From NCBI GenBank assembly GCA_041477815.1, contig JBGOUV010000217.1, positions 1 to 11,810 on the forward strand: DNA of 11,810 nt, read 5' to 3'. Every line of letters starts with the position of its first letter. The first letter of the stretch is position 1. A program made the translations under genes and the position numbers. Shown here piece after piece: positions 6,125 to 11,810 of the stretch. The notes beneath the pieces are model-generated. The model was not told the origin of the DNA, did no database searches, and was given only the letters and a program-made list of their open reading frames with translations. The stretch comes from JBGOUV01 sp041477815 (lineage in GTDB: Bacteria > Acidobacteriota > Terriglobia > Bryobacterales > JACQDG01).

Positions 6125-6829
6125 ATGATTCAGTCCAGTCTATTGTTCGAGACCGTGGAGGAAATCTACCGGCGGGTGTACCGGGAGCTGCGACCGCGCG
6201 CGCCGCTGCCGGCCTTCGCCGTCGAGTACCGCCCCTTCGCCAACGTGAACAGCTTCATCCGCGCCAACGACGGCCACATCCAGGTCCGCATGGCGGACCT
6301 GCTCGAAGGAGCCCCGGCGCCGGTGCAGGAAGCCCTGGCTCACATCCTGCTCGGCAAGCTCTACCGCAAGCCCATCGCCGACCGGTACCACCACCGCTAC
6401 CGGCTGTTCCTCAACCGCACCGACGTGCGCCGCAAGATGCTGCTGCTCCGCCAACTGCGGGGGCGCAAGCAGGTGACCGGTCCGCAGGGCGAGTGCTACC
6501 ACCTGGAAGAGATCTTCGAAGACCTGAACCGCCGCTTCTTCGATGGCCTGCTGGCGCGCCCCGAGCTGAGCTGGAGCCGCACCCGATCCCGCACCATGCT
6601 CGGCCACTTCGACCCCGCCCATAACGCCATTATCATCAGCCGCCTCTTCGACCGCCCCGAGGTCCCGCGCCTGCTGGTCGACTACATCGTCTACCACGAA
6701 ATGCTCCACCTGCGGCATCCCGTGGAGCACGGCCGCACCCGCCGCTCGGTGCACACCCGCGATTTCAAGGAGGCCGAGCGGGCCTTCCCCCGCCTCGGCG
6801 AGGCCCGGGCGCTGCTCAAGACTCTATGA
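6125..6829 (+). CDS. SprT/YgjP-like zinc metalloprotease with a degenerate N-terminal duplicate
   Basis: 234 residues. The C-terminal half holds a gluzincin-type site, HEMLH at residues 191-195, preceded by a hydrophobic helix (LLVDYIVY). A likely third zinc ligand is His210 in HTRDFKEAE, the position of the 'HGxEF' histidine in SprT-like proteins. No signal peptide, so cytoplasmic. Residues about 11-96 look like a second, divergent copy of the same fold: VEEIYRRVYREL parallels LEEIFEDLNRRF (127-138), and VQEALAHILLGKLYRKP parallels RLLVDYIVYHEMLHLRHP, but the HExxH is lost in the first copy. A basic linker (about 97-120) joins them, which could favour nucleic-acid binding. The ATG at 6125 (MIQSS) is preferred; an in-frame ATG at 6110 would add five residues, and neither has a good Shine-Dalgarno sequence. 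The stop overlaps the methyltransferase start as ATGA, implying translational coupling. The substrate is unknown. Confidence 0.85.
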   Translation: MIQSSLLFETVEEIYRRVYRELRPRAPLPAFAVEYRPFANVNSFIRANDGHIQVRMADLLEGAPAPVQEALAHILLGKLYRKPIADRYHHRYRLFLNRTDVRRKMLLLRQLRGRKQVTGPQGECYHLEEIFEDLNRRFFDGLLARPELSWSRTRSRTMLGHFDPAHNAIIISRLFDRPEVPRLLVDYIVYHEMLHLRHPVEHGRTRRSVHTRDFKEAERAFPRLGEARALLKTL

Positions 6830-7986
6830 TCCAGGTAGAGGTAAATCGGCGGGCCGCCCAGCGGGTCGAGTCGGGACATCCCTGGATCTACGCGTCCGAC
6901 GTGGTGGATCGCCAGGACGCTCTACCAGGCTCGGTGGTGCGCGTCGTCGACCCCCGCAAGCGGGAGCTCGGCATGGCCCACTACAGCTCGACCTCCAAGA
7001 TCTCCCTGCGTCTGCTCTCGGGCCGGGTGGAGACCGTCAACGCCGATTTCTTTCGCGCCCGCATCGAGCGCGCCGCTGCCTATCGTCAGGCAGTAGTACG
7101 TGATACTACCGCCTACCGGGTGGTCTACGGCGAGGCCGATCTCCTCCCCGCGCTCATCGTCGACCGCTACGGCGACTGTTTTGTCCTCCAGACCCTCGAC
7201 CAGGGCATGGACGCGGCCAAGCCCCAGATCGTCGAGGCGCTGACTTCGCTTTTCAATCCCGCCGCCATCATCGAGCGCAACGACGCCCCCGTGCGAGCCC
7301 GCGAGGGACTGGCACCCCTCGTGTCGGTGCTCCGAGGTGAGGCTCCCGAAGAGATCGAGTTCCAAATGAACGGCCTCGCCTGGGGCGCCCGACTGCTGAA
7401 AGGTCAGAAGACCGGCGTTTTCCTCGACCAGCGTGAGAACTATCTAGCCGCCCGCCGCATCGCCCGCGGCTCCGCCCTCGACTGTTTCACCTACACGGGT
7501 GGTTTCGCTCTCCACATGGCCGCCGCCGGCTGTACGGTGGAGGCCGTGGACAGTTCCACCGAGGCGCTGGAGGCCGGCCGCCGCAACGCTCATCGCAACG
7601 GCATTAGCTCGGTCGAGTTCCGCCAAGCCGACCTGTTCGAGCTTCTGACCCAGTACCACCAGGCCCGCCGGAAGTTCGGCACGATCGTTCTGGATCCGCC
7701 GGCCTTCGCCAAGACCCGCGCCCAACTGGCCGGCGCCGCCCGAGGTTACAAGGAGATCAACCTGCGCGCCCTCCGCATGCTCGACCGCGACGGCATCCTC
7801 GTGACCTGTTCCTGTTCGCACCATTTGAGCGAAGCCGATCTCTTGCAGGTAGTCGCTGAGGCCGCACTGGACGCGGGCCGCCGGCTGCGAGTGCTGGAGC
7901 GCCGCACCCAGGCTCTGGACCATCCCATCCTGCTCACCGTGCCAGAGACGCACTACCTGAAGTGCCTGATTTTGCAGGTGGTATAG
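6826..7986 (+). CDS. rlmI: RlmI-family 23S rRNA (cytosine-C5) methyltransferase, class I SAM-dependent
   Basis: 386 residues, close to E. coli RlmI (396), which makes m5C1962 in 23S rRNA. An N-terminal PUA domain (about 1-75, with GHPWIYASDV near 17-26) binds RNA. A middle linking domain follows (LIVDRYGDCFVLQTLDQG at 110-127). The C-terminal Rossmann methyltransferase has GQKTGVFLDQRENY at 193-206, SAM motif I LDCFTYTGGFALH at 218-230, an acidic residue in AVDSS at 240-244, catalytic DPPAF at 290-294 and TCSCSHH at 327-333. The ATG at 6826 overlaps the metalloprotease stop (ATGA). E. coli RlmI is the best-studied member, but the family (COG1092) also includes relatives with other targets, so the exact nucleotide is inferred. 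The promoter of the cold-shock gene lies just past the stop. Confidence 0.88.
   Translation: MIQVEVNRRAAQRVESGHPWIYASDVVDRQDALPGSVVRVVDPRKRELGMAHYSSTSKISLRLLSGRVETVNADFFRARIERAAAYRQAVVRDTTAYRVVYGEADLLPALIVDRYGDCFVLQTLDQGMDAAKPQIVEALTSLFNPAAIIERNDAPVRAREGLAPLVSVLRGEAPEEIEFQMNGLAWGARLLKGQKTGVFLDQRENYLAARRIARGSALDCFTYTGGFALHMAAAGCTVEAVDSSTEALEAGRRNAHRNGISSVEFRQADLFELLTQYHQARRKFGTIVLDPPAFAKTRAQLAGAARGYKEINLRALRMLDRDGILVTCSCSHHLSEADLLQVVAEAALDAGRRLRVLERRTQALDHPILLTVPETHYLKCLILQVV
7088..7114. other. Imperfect hairpin inside the rlmI coding region
   Basis: AGGC-A-GTAGTA, a 5-base loop CGTGA, then TACTAC-C-GCCT form a stem of 10 pairs with one A-C mismatch. It is a locally AT-richer patch in a GC-rich gene. 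It may be chance; no function is assigned. Confidence 0.3.
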
Positions 7987-7989
7987 CGA

Positions 7990-8019
7990 TTGACCTCAGT
8001 GCATTCCCTATGCGAGAAT
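7990..8019 (+). promoter_or_regulatory. Sigma-70-like promoter for the cold-shock gene
   Basis: TTGACC at 7990-7995 matches the -35 consensus at 5 of 6. An 18-base spacer ends in TGC (8011-8013), followed by GAGAAT (8014-8019), an extended -10 arrangement with 4 of 6 in the hexamer. It begins right after the rlmI stop. Transcription from near 8026 would give a leader of about 132 bases before the cold-shock start. Confidence 0.5.
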
Positions 8020-8072
8020 ATTTTCGCTGTTGAACTTGTGGTTGGTAAGTACCGGTTTTCGGAACTGATCAG

Positions 8073-8111
8073 GGCTGCAAGGCGAGACGGCTTTGCAGCC
8101 TTTCCTCTTTT
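8073..8111 (+). terminator. Intrinsic-terminator-like hairpin upstream of the cold-shock gene
   Basis: GGCTGCAAGGC (8073-8083), loop GAGACG, and GCTTTGCAGCC (8090-8100) make an 11-pair stem with one G-U pair, followed by TTTCCTCTTTT. It could end the metalloprotease-rlmI transcript. It also lies inside the predicted leader of the cold-shock gene and so could act as an attenuator. A second small stem, CCTCT-TTT-AGAGG (8104-8116), uses the same U-rich tract. Confidence 0.6.
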
Positions 8112-8143
8112 AGAGGGGGCCTGAGTCGGCAGTAGTAAGATAC

Positions 8144-8148
8144 AGGAG
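8144..8148 (+). promoter_or_regulatory. Shine-Dalgarno AGGAG deciding the GTG start of the cold-shock gene
   Basis: AGGAG lies 9 bases before the GTG at 8158. It is the clearest ribosome-binding site in the window and supports the GTG as start, which gives the canonical 'KGIVKWFN' N-terminus. Confidence 0.8.
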
Positions 8149-8157
8149 ATTTTTCAA

Positions 8158-8361
8158 GTGAAGGAAAAAGGTATCGTGAAGTGGTTCAATGCCGCGAAGG
8201 GTTATGGATTCATCCAGCGCTCCGCCGGCGATGACGTGTTCGTGCATTTCTCGGCCATCCAAAGCGATGGCTACCGGTCCCTGAACGAGGGGGCGGAGGT
8301 GGAGTTCGAGGTCAAGCAGGGCCCCAAAGGGTTGCAGGCCGAGAACGTAGTTCCGCTCTAG
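8158..8361 (+). CDS. csp: Cold-shock domain protein (CspA family)
   Basis: 67 residues, the normal length of a single cold-shock domain. The five-stranded OB fold binds single-stranded RNA or DNA through RNP1 (KGYGFI, 14-19) and RNP2 (VFVHF, 27-31), both intact, after the typical KGIVKWFNAAKGYGF opening. Such proteins act as RNA chaperones that melt secondary structure at low temperature. The start is GTG with a strong Shine-Dalgarno sequence. The leader is long and structured, as in E. coli cspA, which suggests post-transcriptional control, though not every family member is cold-induced. The stop is 4 bases from that of the convergent mrp gene, with no terminator between. Confidence 0.96.
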   Translation: MKEKGIVKWFNAAKGYGFIQRSAGDDVFVHFSAIQSDGYRSLNEGAEVEFEVKQGPKGLQAENVVPL

Positions 8362-8365
8362 ACCA

Positions 8366-9439
8366 CTACATCCTGACGTGAAGTATCTGCTCGGCCGGCG
8401 CGGTGAGGTCGAGCAGGCTGATGCGTGCCGCCACGCGCCGGCCCACGTCGATAAAGGCCTGCCCCAACGGGTCGTCGGCCCCCCGGAGGACCACCGGCAT
8501 CCCCGTGTCACCCCCGATGCGCACGTCCGGATTCAGGGGCAGCTCGCCCAGGAACGGCACGTCGTAGCGCTCGGCGGTGCGCCGTCCGCCGCCATGCCCG
8601 AACACATCCACGCGCTCCCGGCAATGGGGACAGAGCAGATAGCTCATATTCTCCACGATACCCACGACGTCCACCTTCACCTGCTGGAACATCTGGATGG
8701 CCTTGCGCGCGTCGTCGAGCGATACGTCCGAGGGCGTGGTCACCACCACCGCCCCGGTCACCGGCACGGTCTGGATCAGGCTGAGCACCACGTCACCGGT
8801 CCCCGGCGGCAGGTCGATGATGAGGTAGTCCAGCTCGCCCCAGGCGACGTTCTTGAGGAACTGCTGGATCACGCTGTGGAGCATCGGTCCGCGCCAGATC
8901 ACCGGCTTGTCCCCGGGACTCAGGAACCCCATGGACATGACCTTCAAGCCGTACTGTTCGAGCGGCTGGATGCGGTCGTCGACCGCGGTTGGCTGCCCGC
9001 TGGCCCCCAGCATCAGCGGTACATTGGGGCCGTAGACGTCGGCATCCATCAACCCCACCGCTGCGCCGAGCGACCGCAGTCCCACCGCCAGGTTCACCGC
9101 TACCGTGGTCTTCCCCACGCCGCCCTTACCCGAACCCACTGCGATAATATTTTTGATACCTGGCAGCGGCGGCTTGTCCCCGCTCCGCGCCTGGGGGATC
9201 TGGAGGTCCCACTCGATGCGGACCTGCGGGAAGCCCAGCCGGCTCAACTCCGCCCGGATCGCCGCCTCCATCTGCGGCCGGTAGGGGGACCCCGGCGTCA
9301 CCAGCGTCACCCGCAGCGAAACCCCGGCATCGGAAACCTGCACGTCCCGCACCATCTCCAGGCTGACTATGTCTTTGTCCAGGTCCGGTTCGCGGACGCT
9401 CGACAGCGCCATCAGGATCTGCTTTTCGTCTGGTTTCAT
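8366..9439 (-). CDS. mrp: Mrp/ApbC/NBP35-family iron-sulfur cluster carrier ATPase
   Basis: 357 residues. The N-terminal MIP18/DUF59 domain (about 1-80) starts at 'ILMALSSVREPDLDKDIVSLEMV'. It is followed by a P-loop NTPase of the MinD/Mrp class with the deviant Walker A GSGKGGVGKTT at 102-112, MDADVYGPN at 131-139 and DLPPGTGD at 209-216. Cys270 and Cys273 in LLCPHC form the CxxC that holds a bridging 4Fe-4S cluster between the two subunits of the dimer. Family members bind and transfer Fe-S clusters to apo-proteins in the cytoplasm. The ATG at 9439 is well placed. There is no strong Shine-Dalgarno sequence, but an extended -10 box (TGATATACT) sits immediately upstream, overlapping the end of the TonB receptor gene. 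It is thus probably expressed from its own promoter rather than only by read-through from the receptor gene 22 bases upstream. Confidence 0.95.
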   Translation of the reverse strand: MKPDEKQILMALSSVREPDLDKDIVSLEMVRDVQVSDAGVSLRVTLVTPGSPYRPQMEAAIRAELSRLGFPQVRIEWDLQIPQARSGDKPPLPGIKNIIAVGSGKGGVGKTTVAVNLAVGLRSLGAAVGLMDADVYGPNVPLMLGASGQPTAVDDRIQPLEQYGLKVMSMGFLSPGDKPVIWRGPMLHSVIQQFLKNVAWGELDYLIIDLPPGTGDVVLSLIQTVPVTGAVVVTTPSDVSLDDARKAIQMFQQVKVDVVGIVENMSYLLCPHCRERVDVFGHGGGRRTAERYDVPFLGELPLNPDVRIGGDTGMPVVLRGADDPLGQAFIDVGRRVAARISLLDLTAPAEQILHVRM

Positions 9440-9452
9440 CGTGTTTCCAACG

Positions 9453-9461
9453 AGTATATCA
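9453..9461 (-). promoter_or_regulatory. Extended -10 promoter TGATATACT for mrp
   Basis: On the minus strand TG-A-TATACT matches the extended -10 consensus (TGn plus 5 of 6 of TATAAT), with the hexamer 14-19 bases before the mrp ATG. The predicted transcript would start about 7 bases before the ATG, leaving almost no leader. The TG overlaps the TAA stop region of the TonB receptor gene. No convincing -35 is seen, which extended -10 promoters can do without. Confidence 0.55.
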
Positions 9462-11810
9462 TTAGAAATACAGCTTCAAAGCAAGCTGGACCTGGCGCGA
9501 GGTCCGCTGATAGATCGGCGGGTTGCCGGCGCTGGTGATGCGGCCGACGCCGGCGAAACCGATGCGGGCGTCGGGGTTGTTGAATTGCGGCGTATTGAAG
9601 GCGTTGAAGGCTTCGGCGCGGAACTGCACGCGGCGGCCGCCGCCCTCGCTGAGCGCGAAGCTCTTGAAGAGGGATAGGTCTACCTGCTTGGTGCCCGGGC
9701 CGCGCAGGATGTTACGGCCGGAGTTGCCGTACTGGTAGAGCGCGGGGCCGGCGAAAGCCGTGGCGTCGAACCAGCGGTCGATCGAACGCTGGCCCGACGG
9801 CAGCTCGCCCGAGACGGCGAGGCGGTTGGGGAATTGCGACCCGCCGCCTACGTTCAGATTGCTGGTTTGCATCGTAACGGTGAACGGGAGGCCGGTCAGG
9901 AAACTACCGATGCCGTTCCATTGCCAGCCGCCGGCGAGGAAGTCGAGCGCGCGCGGCGCGTTGGTCAGAAAGCGCTTGCCCTTGCCGAAGGGGAGCTCCC
10001 AGGACGAGCCGACCGACACCTTATGCCGGACGTCGAAAGTCGAGCTGCCGCGTTGGGCGGCGAGGTTGTAGGGGTTCTGGATGGGGCTGCCGGAGGACTC
10101 GCCGCTCGAGCTGTCGATGCTATGGGCCCAGGTCCAAGCGCCGGAGAATCTTACGCTGCCCAGGCGGCGCTCGAAAGTGGTCTGGAGCGAGTTGTAGGAG
10201 GAGTTGGCCCAAGGGGTGACGCCGATGGCGTCGCTGAGGTTCGGGTAGGGACGGCGGCTGACTACCGCGCCGGCCCCGGGGATGGCCTGGTTGATATTGA
10301 GGCCGACCACGTCCACGTAAGTTCCCTTGCCGCCCACGTAGGCCATCGACAGGACCAGCCCGGCGGGAAGCTCCCGCTGCAGGTTCAGGTTCCACTCATA
10401 CATGGTTGAGAGCTTACTGTCTTGCGGCCAGTAGTAGAAGCCGCTGCCTTGGACGGGCCAGAGCTCGGGCCGCTCTCTGGGAAATCCGGCGGAGATGGGC
10501 TTGGCGGCGGCCCAGTTGTTGGCATCGTTGGACACGAGCAGGGTCCCGCTGAAAGGCGCGTTCTTGGCGAGCGAGTTGCCGGACGTCACCGTCTTGAAGC
10601 TATAGAAGATGCCGCCACCGCCCCGCAGGACGGTCTTGGGGGTCAGGGTGTAAGCGAAGCCGAAGCGCGGGCCGAGGTTCATGGGCCGGCCGTCGAGGAT
10701 CGAGTCGCCCGTGAAGGGAGCAGTACCTACGGGGACCAGGTTGCCGCCGCCGGTGGGGACGAAGCCGGACAGGCGGTTGTGGCGCTCCTTCCAGGAGGTC
10801 ACCACATCGTTGCGCAGGCCCATATTGAGGGACAGCTTGGAGCTGACCCGCCAGTTGTCCTGAACGTACCAGCTTACGTGGTAGCGCTTCAGGCTGAAGA
10901 ATTTGGTCACGTCCAGGCGCGAGGTGACCGGGCGTCCCAGCAGGAAGTCGGCCAGGCCGAAGGTAGTGTAGACTCCGGTGAAATCGAAACGGCCGGCCGG
11001 GGAGCCGGGCGAGTGGAAGGCGAAGCGCCGGGACATGTAGTCGACGCCGAATTTCAGCTCGTGGCGGTCGAGGACCAGGCTGAAGGCCTGGCCGATTTCC
11101 CAGTTGTTGTTGACCTTCTGGAGGCTGCCGGCGCCGTCGCCGAGGCCGGTCATGCCGCTGATGTTGGTGGTCGAGAGTCCGCCGGCGGCGCCGCCTCCAT
11201 TGGCATTGGCGATACCCAATTCTTCGGCGAAGGTGCGGCGGGTGCTGAGGGAATCGTAGATGCCCTGGAACATCCGCGAGTAACCGAGGCGCGCCTCGTA
11301 GTACTTCGTAGGAGAGATGGAACGGCCGTAGCCGATCACGGCCTGCTTGCTGGGGACCACGACCTGGCCCGGACGGCCGGGTCCGGCGCCGACCGCCGGC
11401 TCGGGGAGGTTGCCCGGGTTGTAGGTGTCGGGGTCCTCGTAGCTGAAGCGGCCGAAGATGGTGGAGCGGTTGGTGCGGTAGTCGGAGCGGACGTTGAACT
11501 GGTCGACGCGGTTGGTCTGCACGGGATTGTAGAGGAAGTTATTGATAGTGCCGGCCAGATTCGGGCGCGGATAGAGGGCGACCATGCGGGCGGAAGTGGC
11601 GTCGATGGCCGAGGCCGGAACGACATTGTTGGAAAACGCGACGCGCGGGGTGGAGCGGGGGTCTGCGATCACGGTGCGGGGGAGCAGCGCGGAAAAATCG
11701 CCGGCGCGGAAGGCGTCGATGGGCACGCTGCTCAGGAACGTCTGGGCCTGGCGGACCCGCTTGCCCTCGTAGTCGCCGAAGAAGAAGAGCTTGTTCTTGC
11801 CGTTGATCAG
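9462..11810 (-). CDS. Oar-like TonB-dependent outer-membrane receptor, 5'-partial
   Basis: The frame is open to the right edge of the window, giving the C-terminal 782 residues; the N-terminus (probably signal peptide, carboxypeptidase-regulatory-like domain and most of the plug) is outside. A start-like GTG at 11726 is internal, since upstream codons continue the family motif (INGKNKLFFFGDYEG, at about residues 2-16 of the visible part). The rest has the alternating polar/aromatic pattern of a 22-strand barrel, with strand-like stretches such as RSTIFGRFSYEDPD, LKFGVDYMSRRFAF, VRFSGAWTWAHSID and VQFRAEAFNAFNTPQFNNP. It ends in VQLALKLYF, where the terminal Phe is the outer-membrane insertion signal. 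These large receptors are greatly expanded in Solibacter-like Acidobacteria, perhaps for oligosaccharide or peptide uptake. The ligand cannot be predicted here. mrp follows 22 bases downstream on the same strand. Confidence 0.92.
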   Translation of the reverse strand: MINGKNKLFFFGDYEGKRVRQAQTFLSSVPIDAFRAGDFSALLPRTVIADPRSTPRVAFSNNVVPASAIDATSARMVALYPRPNLAGTINNFLYNPVQTNRVDQFNVRSDYRTNRSTIFGRFSYEDPDTYNPGNLPEPAVGAGPGRPGQVVVPSKQAVIGYGRSISPTKYYEARLGYSRMFQGIYDSLSTRRTFAEELGIANANGGGAAGGLSTTNISGMTGLGDGAGSLQKVNNNWEIGQAFSLVLDRHELKFGVDYMSRRFAFHSPGSPAGRFDFTGVYTTFGLADFLLGRPVTSRLDVTKFFSLKRYHVSWYVQDNWRVSSKLSLNMGLRNDVVTSWKERHNRLSGFVPTGGGNLVPVGTAPFTGDSILDGRPMNLGPRFGFAYTLTPKTVLRGGGGIFYSFKTVTSGNSLAKNAPFSGTLLVSNDANNWAAAKPISAGFPRERPELWPVQGSGFYYWPQDSKLSTMYEWNLNLQRELPAGLVLSMAYVGGKGTYVDVVGLNINQAIPGAGAVVSRRPYPNLSDAIGVTPWANSSYNSLQTTFERRLGSVRFSGAWTWAHSIDSSSGESSGSPIQNPYNLAAQRGSSTFDVRHKVSVGSSWELPFGKGKRFLTNAPRALDFLAGGWQWNGIGSFLTGLPFTVTMQTSNLNVGGGSQFPNRLAVSGELPSGQRSIDRWFDATAFAGPALYQYGNSGRNILRGPGTKQVDLSLFKSFALSEGGGRRVQFRAEAFNAFNTPQFNNPDARIGFAGVGRITSAGNPPIYQRTSRQVQLALKLYF

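Noticed and set aside
8128..8137. GGCAGTAGTA shared between the csp leader and the rlmI hairpin (7089-7098)
   Set aside because: Dozens of shared 10-mers are expected by chance in 11.8 kb.
8378..9538. 386-codon ORF antisense to mrp
   Set aside because: It mirrors the mrp coding frame, is His/Arg/Pro-rich with no recognisable fold, and the minus-strand gene has clear Walker A and CxxC motifs.
1..11810. Search for CRISPR arrays, tRNAs, IS elements, toxin-antitoxin or phage-defence genes
   Set aside because: No spaced direct repeats of CRISPR type, no tRNA-like clover-leaf with CCA-proximal GTTCRA, no transposase, and no defence-type domain was seen. The adjacent small coiled-coil ORFs do not resemble a known toxin-antitoxin pair.

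Overview
The window is GC-rich, densely coded and almost certainly chromosomal DNA from an Acidobacteriota bacterium, probably Bryobacterales/'Solibacter'-like. This is inferred from gene content, not from a marker gene. Three things point there: a Ser/Thr kinase fused through one membrane helix to a large PD40/TolB-type propeller and ending in a VVINW-like tail; a large Oar-like TonB-dependent outer-membrane protein with an FFFGDYEG motif and a terminal KLYF; and a short palindromic intergenic repeat of the 'CTCTGCGTCCTCTGCGGTGAA' type. No phage, IS element, CRISPR, tRNA or rRNA is visible.

Layout. 1-870 (+): a six-bladed NHL propeller protein whose 5' end is outside the window. 871-1054: a gap with a 16-bp perfect palindrome and a 77-bp imperfect palindromic repeat, running into the start of the kinase gene. 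1055-3700 (+): the membrane Ser/Thr kinase-propeller. 3737-4012 (+): two small coiled-coil ORFs in the same frame, separated only by one TGA, which look like one roughly 91-codon gene split by an in-frame stop. 4016-5023 (-) fabH and 5090-6061 (-) a membrane-anchored TPR protein, probably one transcript. 6125-6829 (+) a SprT-like zinc metalloprotease and 6826-7986 (+) an RlmI-family rRNA cytosine methyltransferase, overlapping by ATGA. 8158-8361 (+) a cold-shock protein with a long structured leader. 8366-9439 (-) the Mrp/ApbC Fe-S carrier ATPase. 9462-11810 (-) the TonB-dependent receptor, whose 5' end is outside the window.

The genes do not form one pathway. They are mostly housekeeping (fatty-acid initiation, rRNA methylation, cold shock, Fe-S delivery), with lineage-typical signalling and outer-membrane proteins between them. 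The more unusual material is small. There is the TGA-split coiled-coil gene. Several starts lack a Shine-Dalgarno sequence but carry a -10-like box about 7-14 bases upstream, suggesting leaderless or near-leaderless mRNAs. The metalloprotease appears to contain a duplicated, degenerate N-terminal copy of its own fold. The cold-shock leader holds tandem hairpins, and the TPR gene has an exact 126-bp repeat register. I found no convincing evidence of a new multi-gene system.
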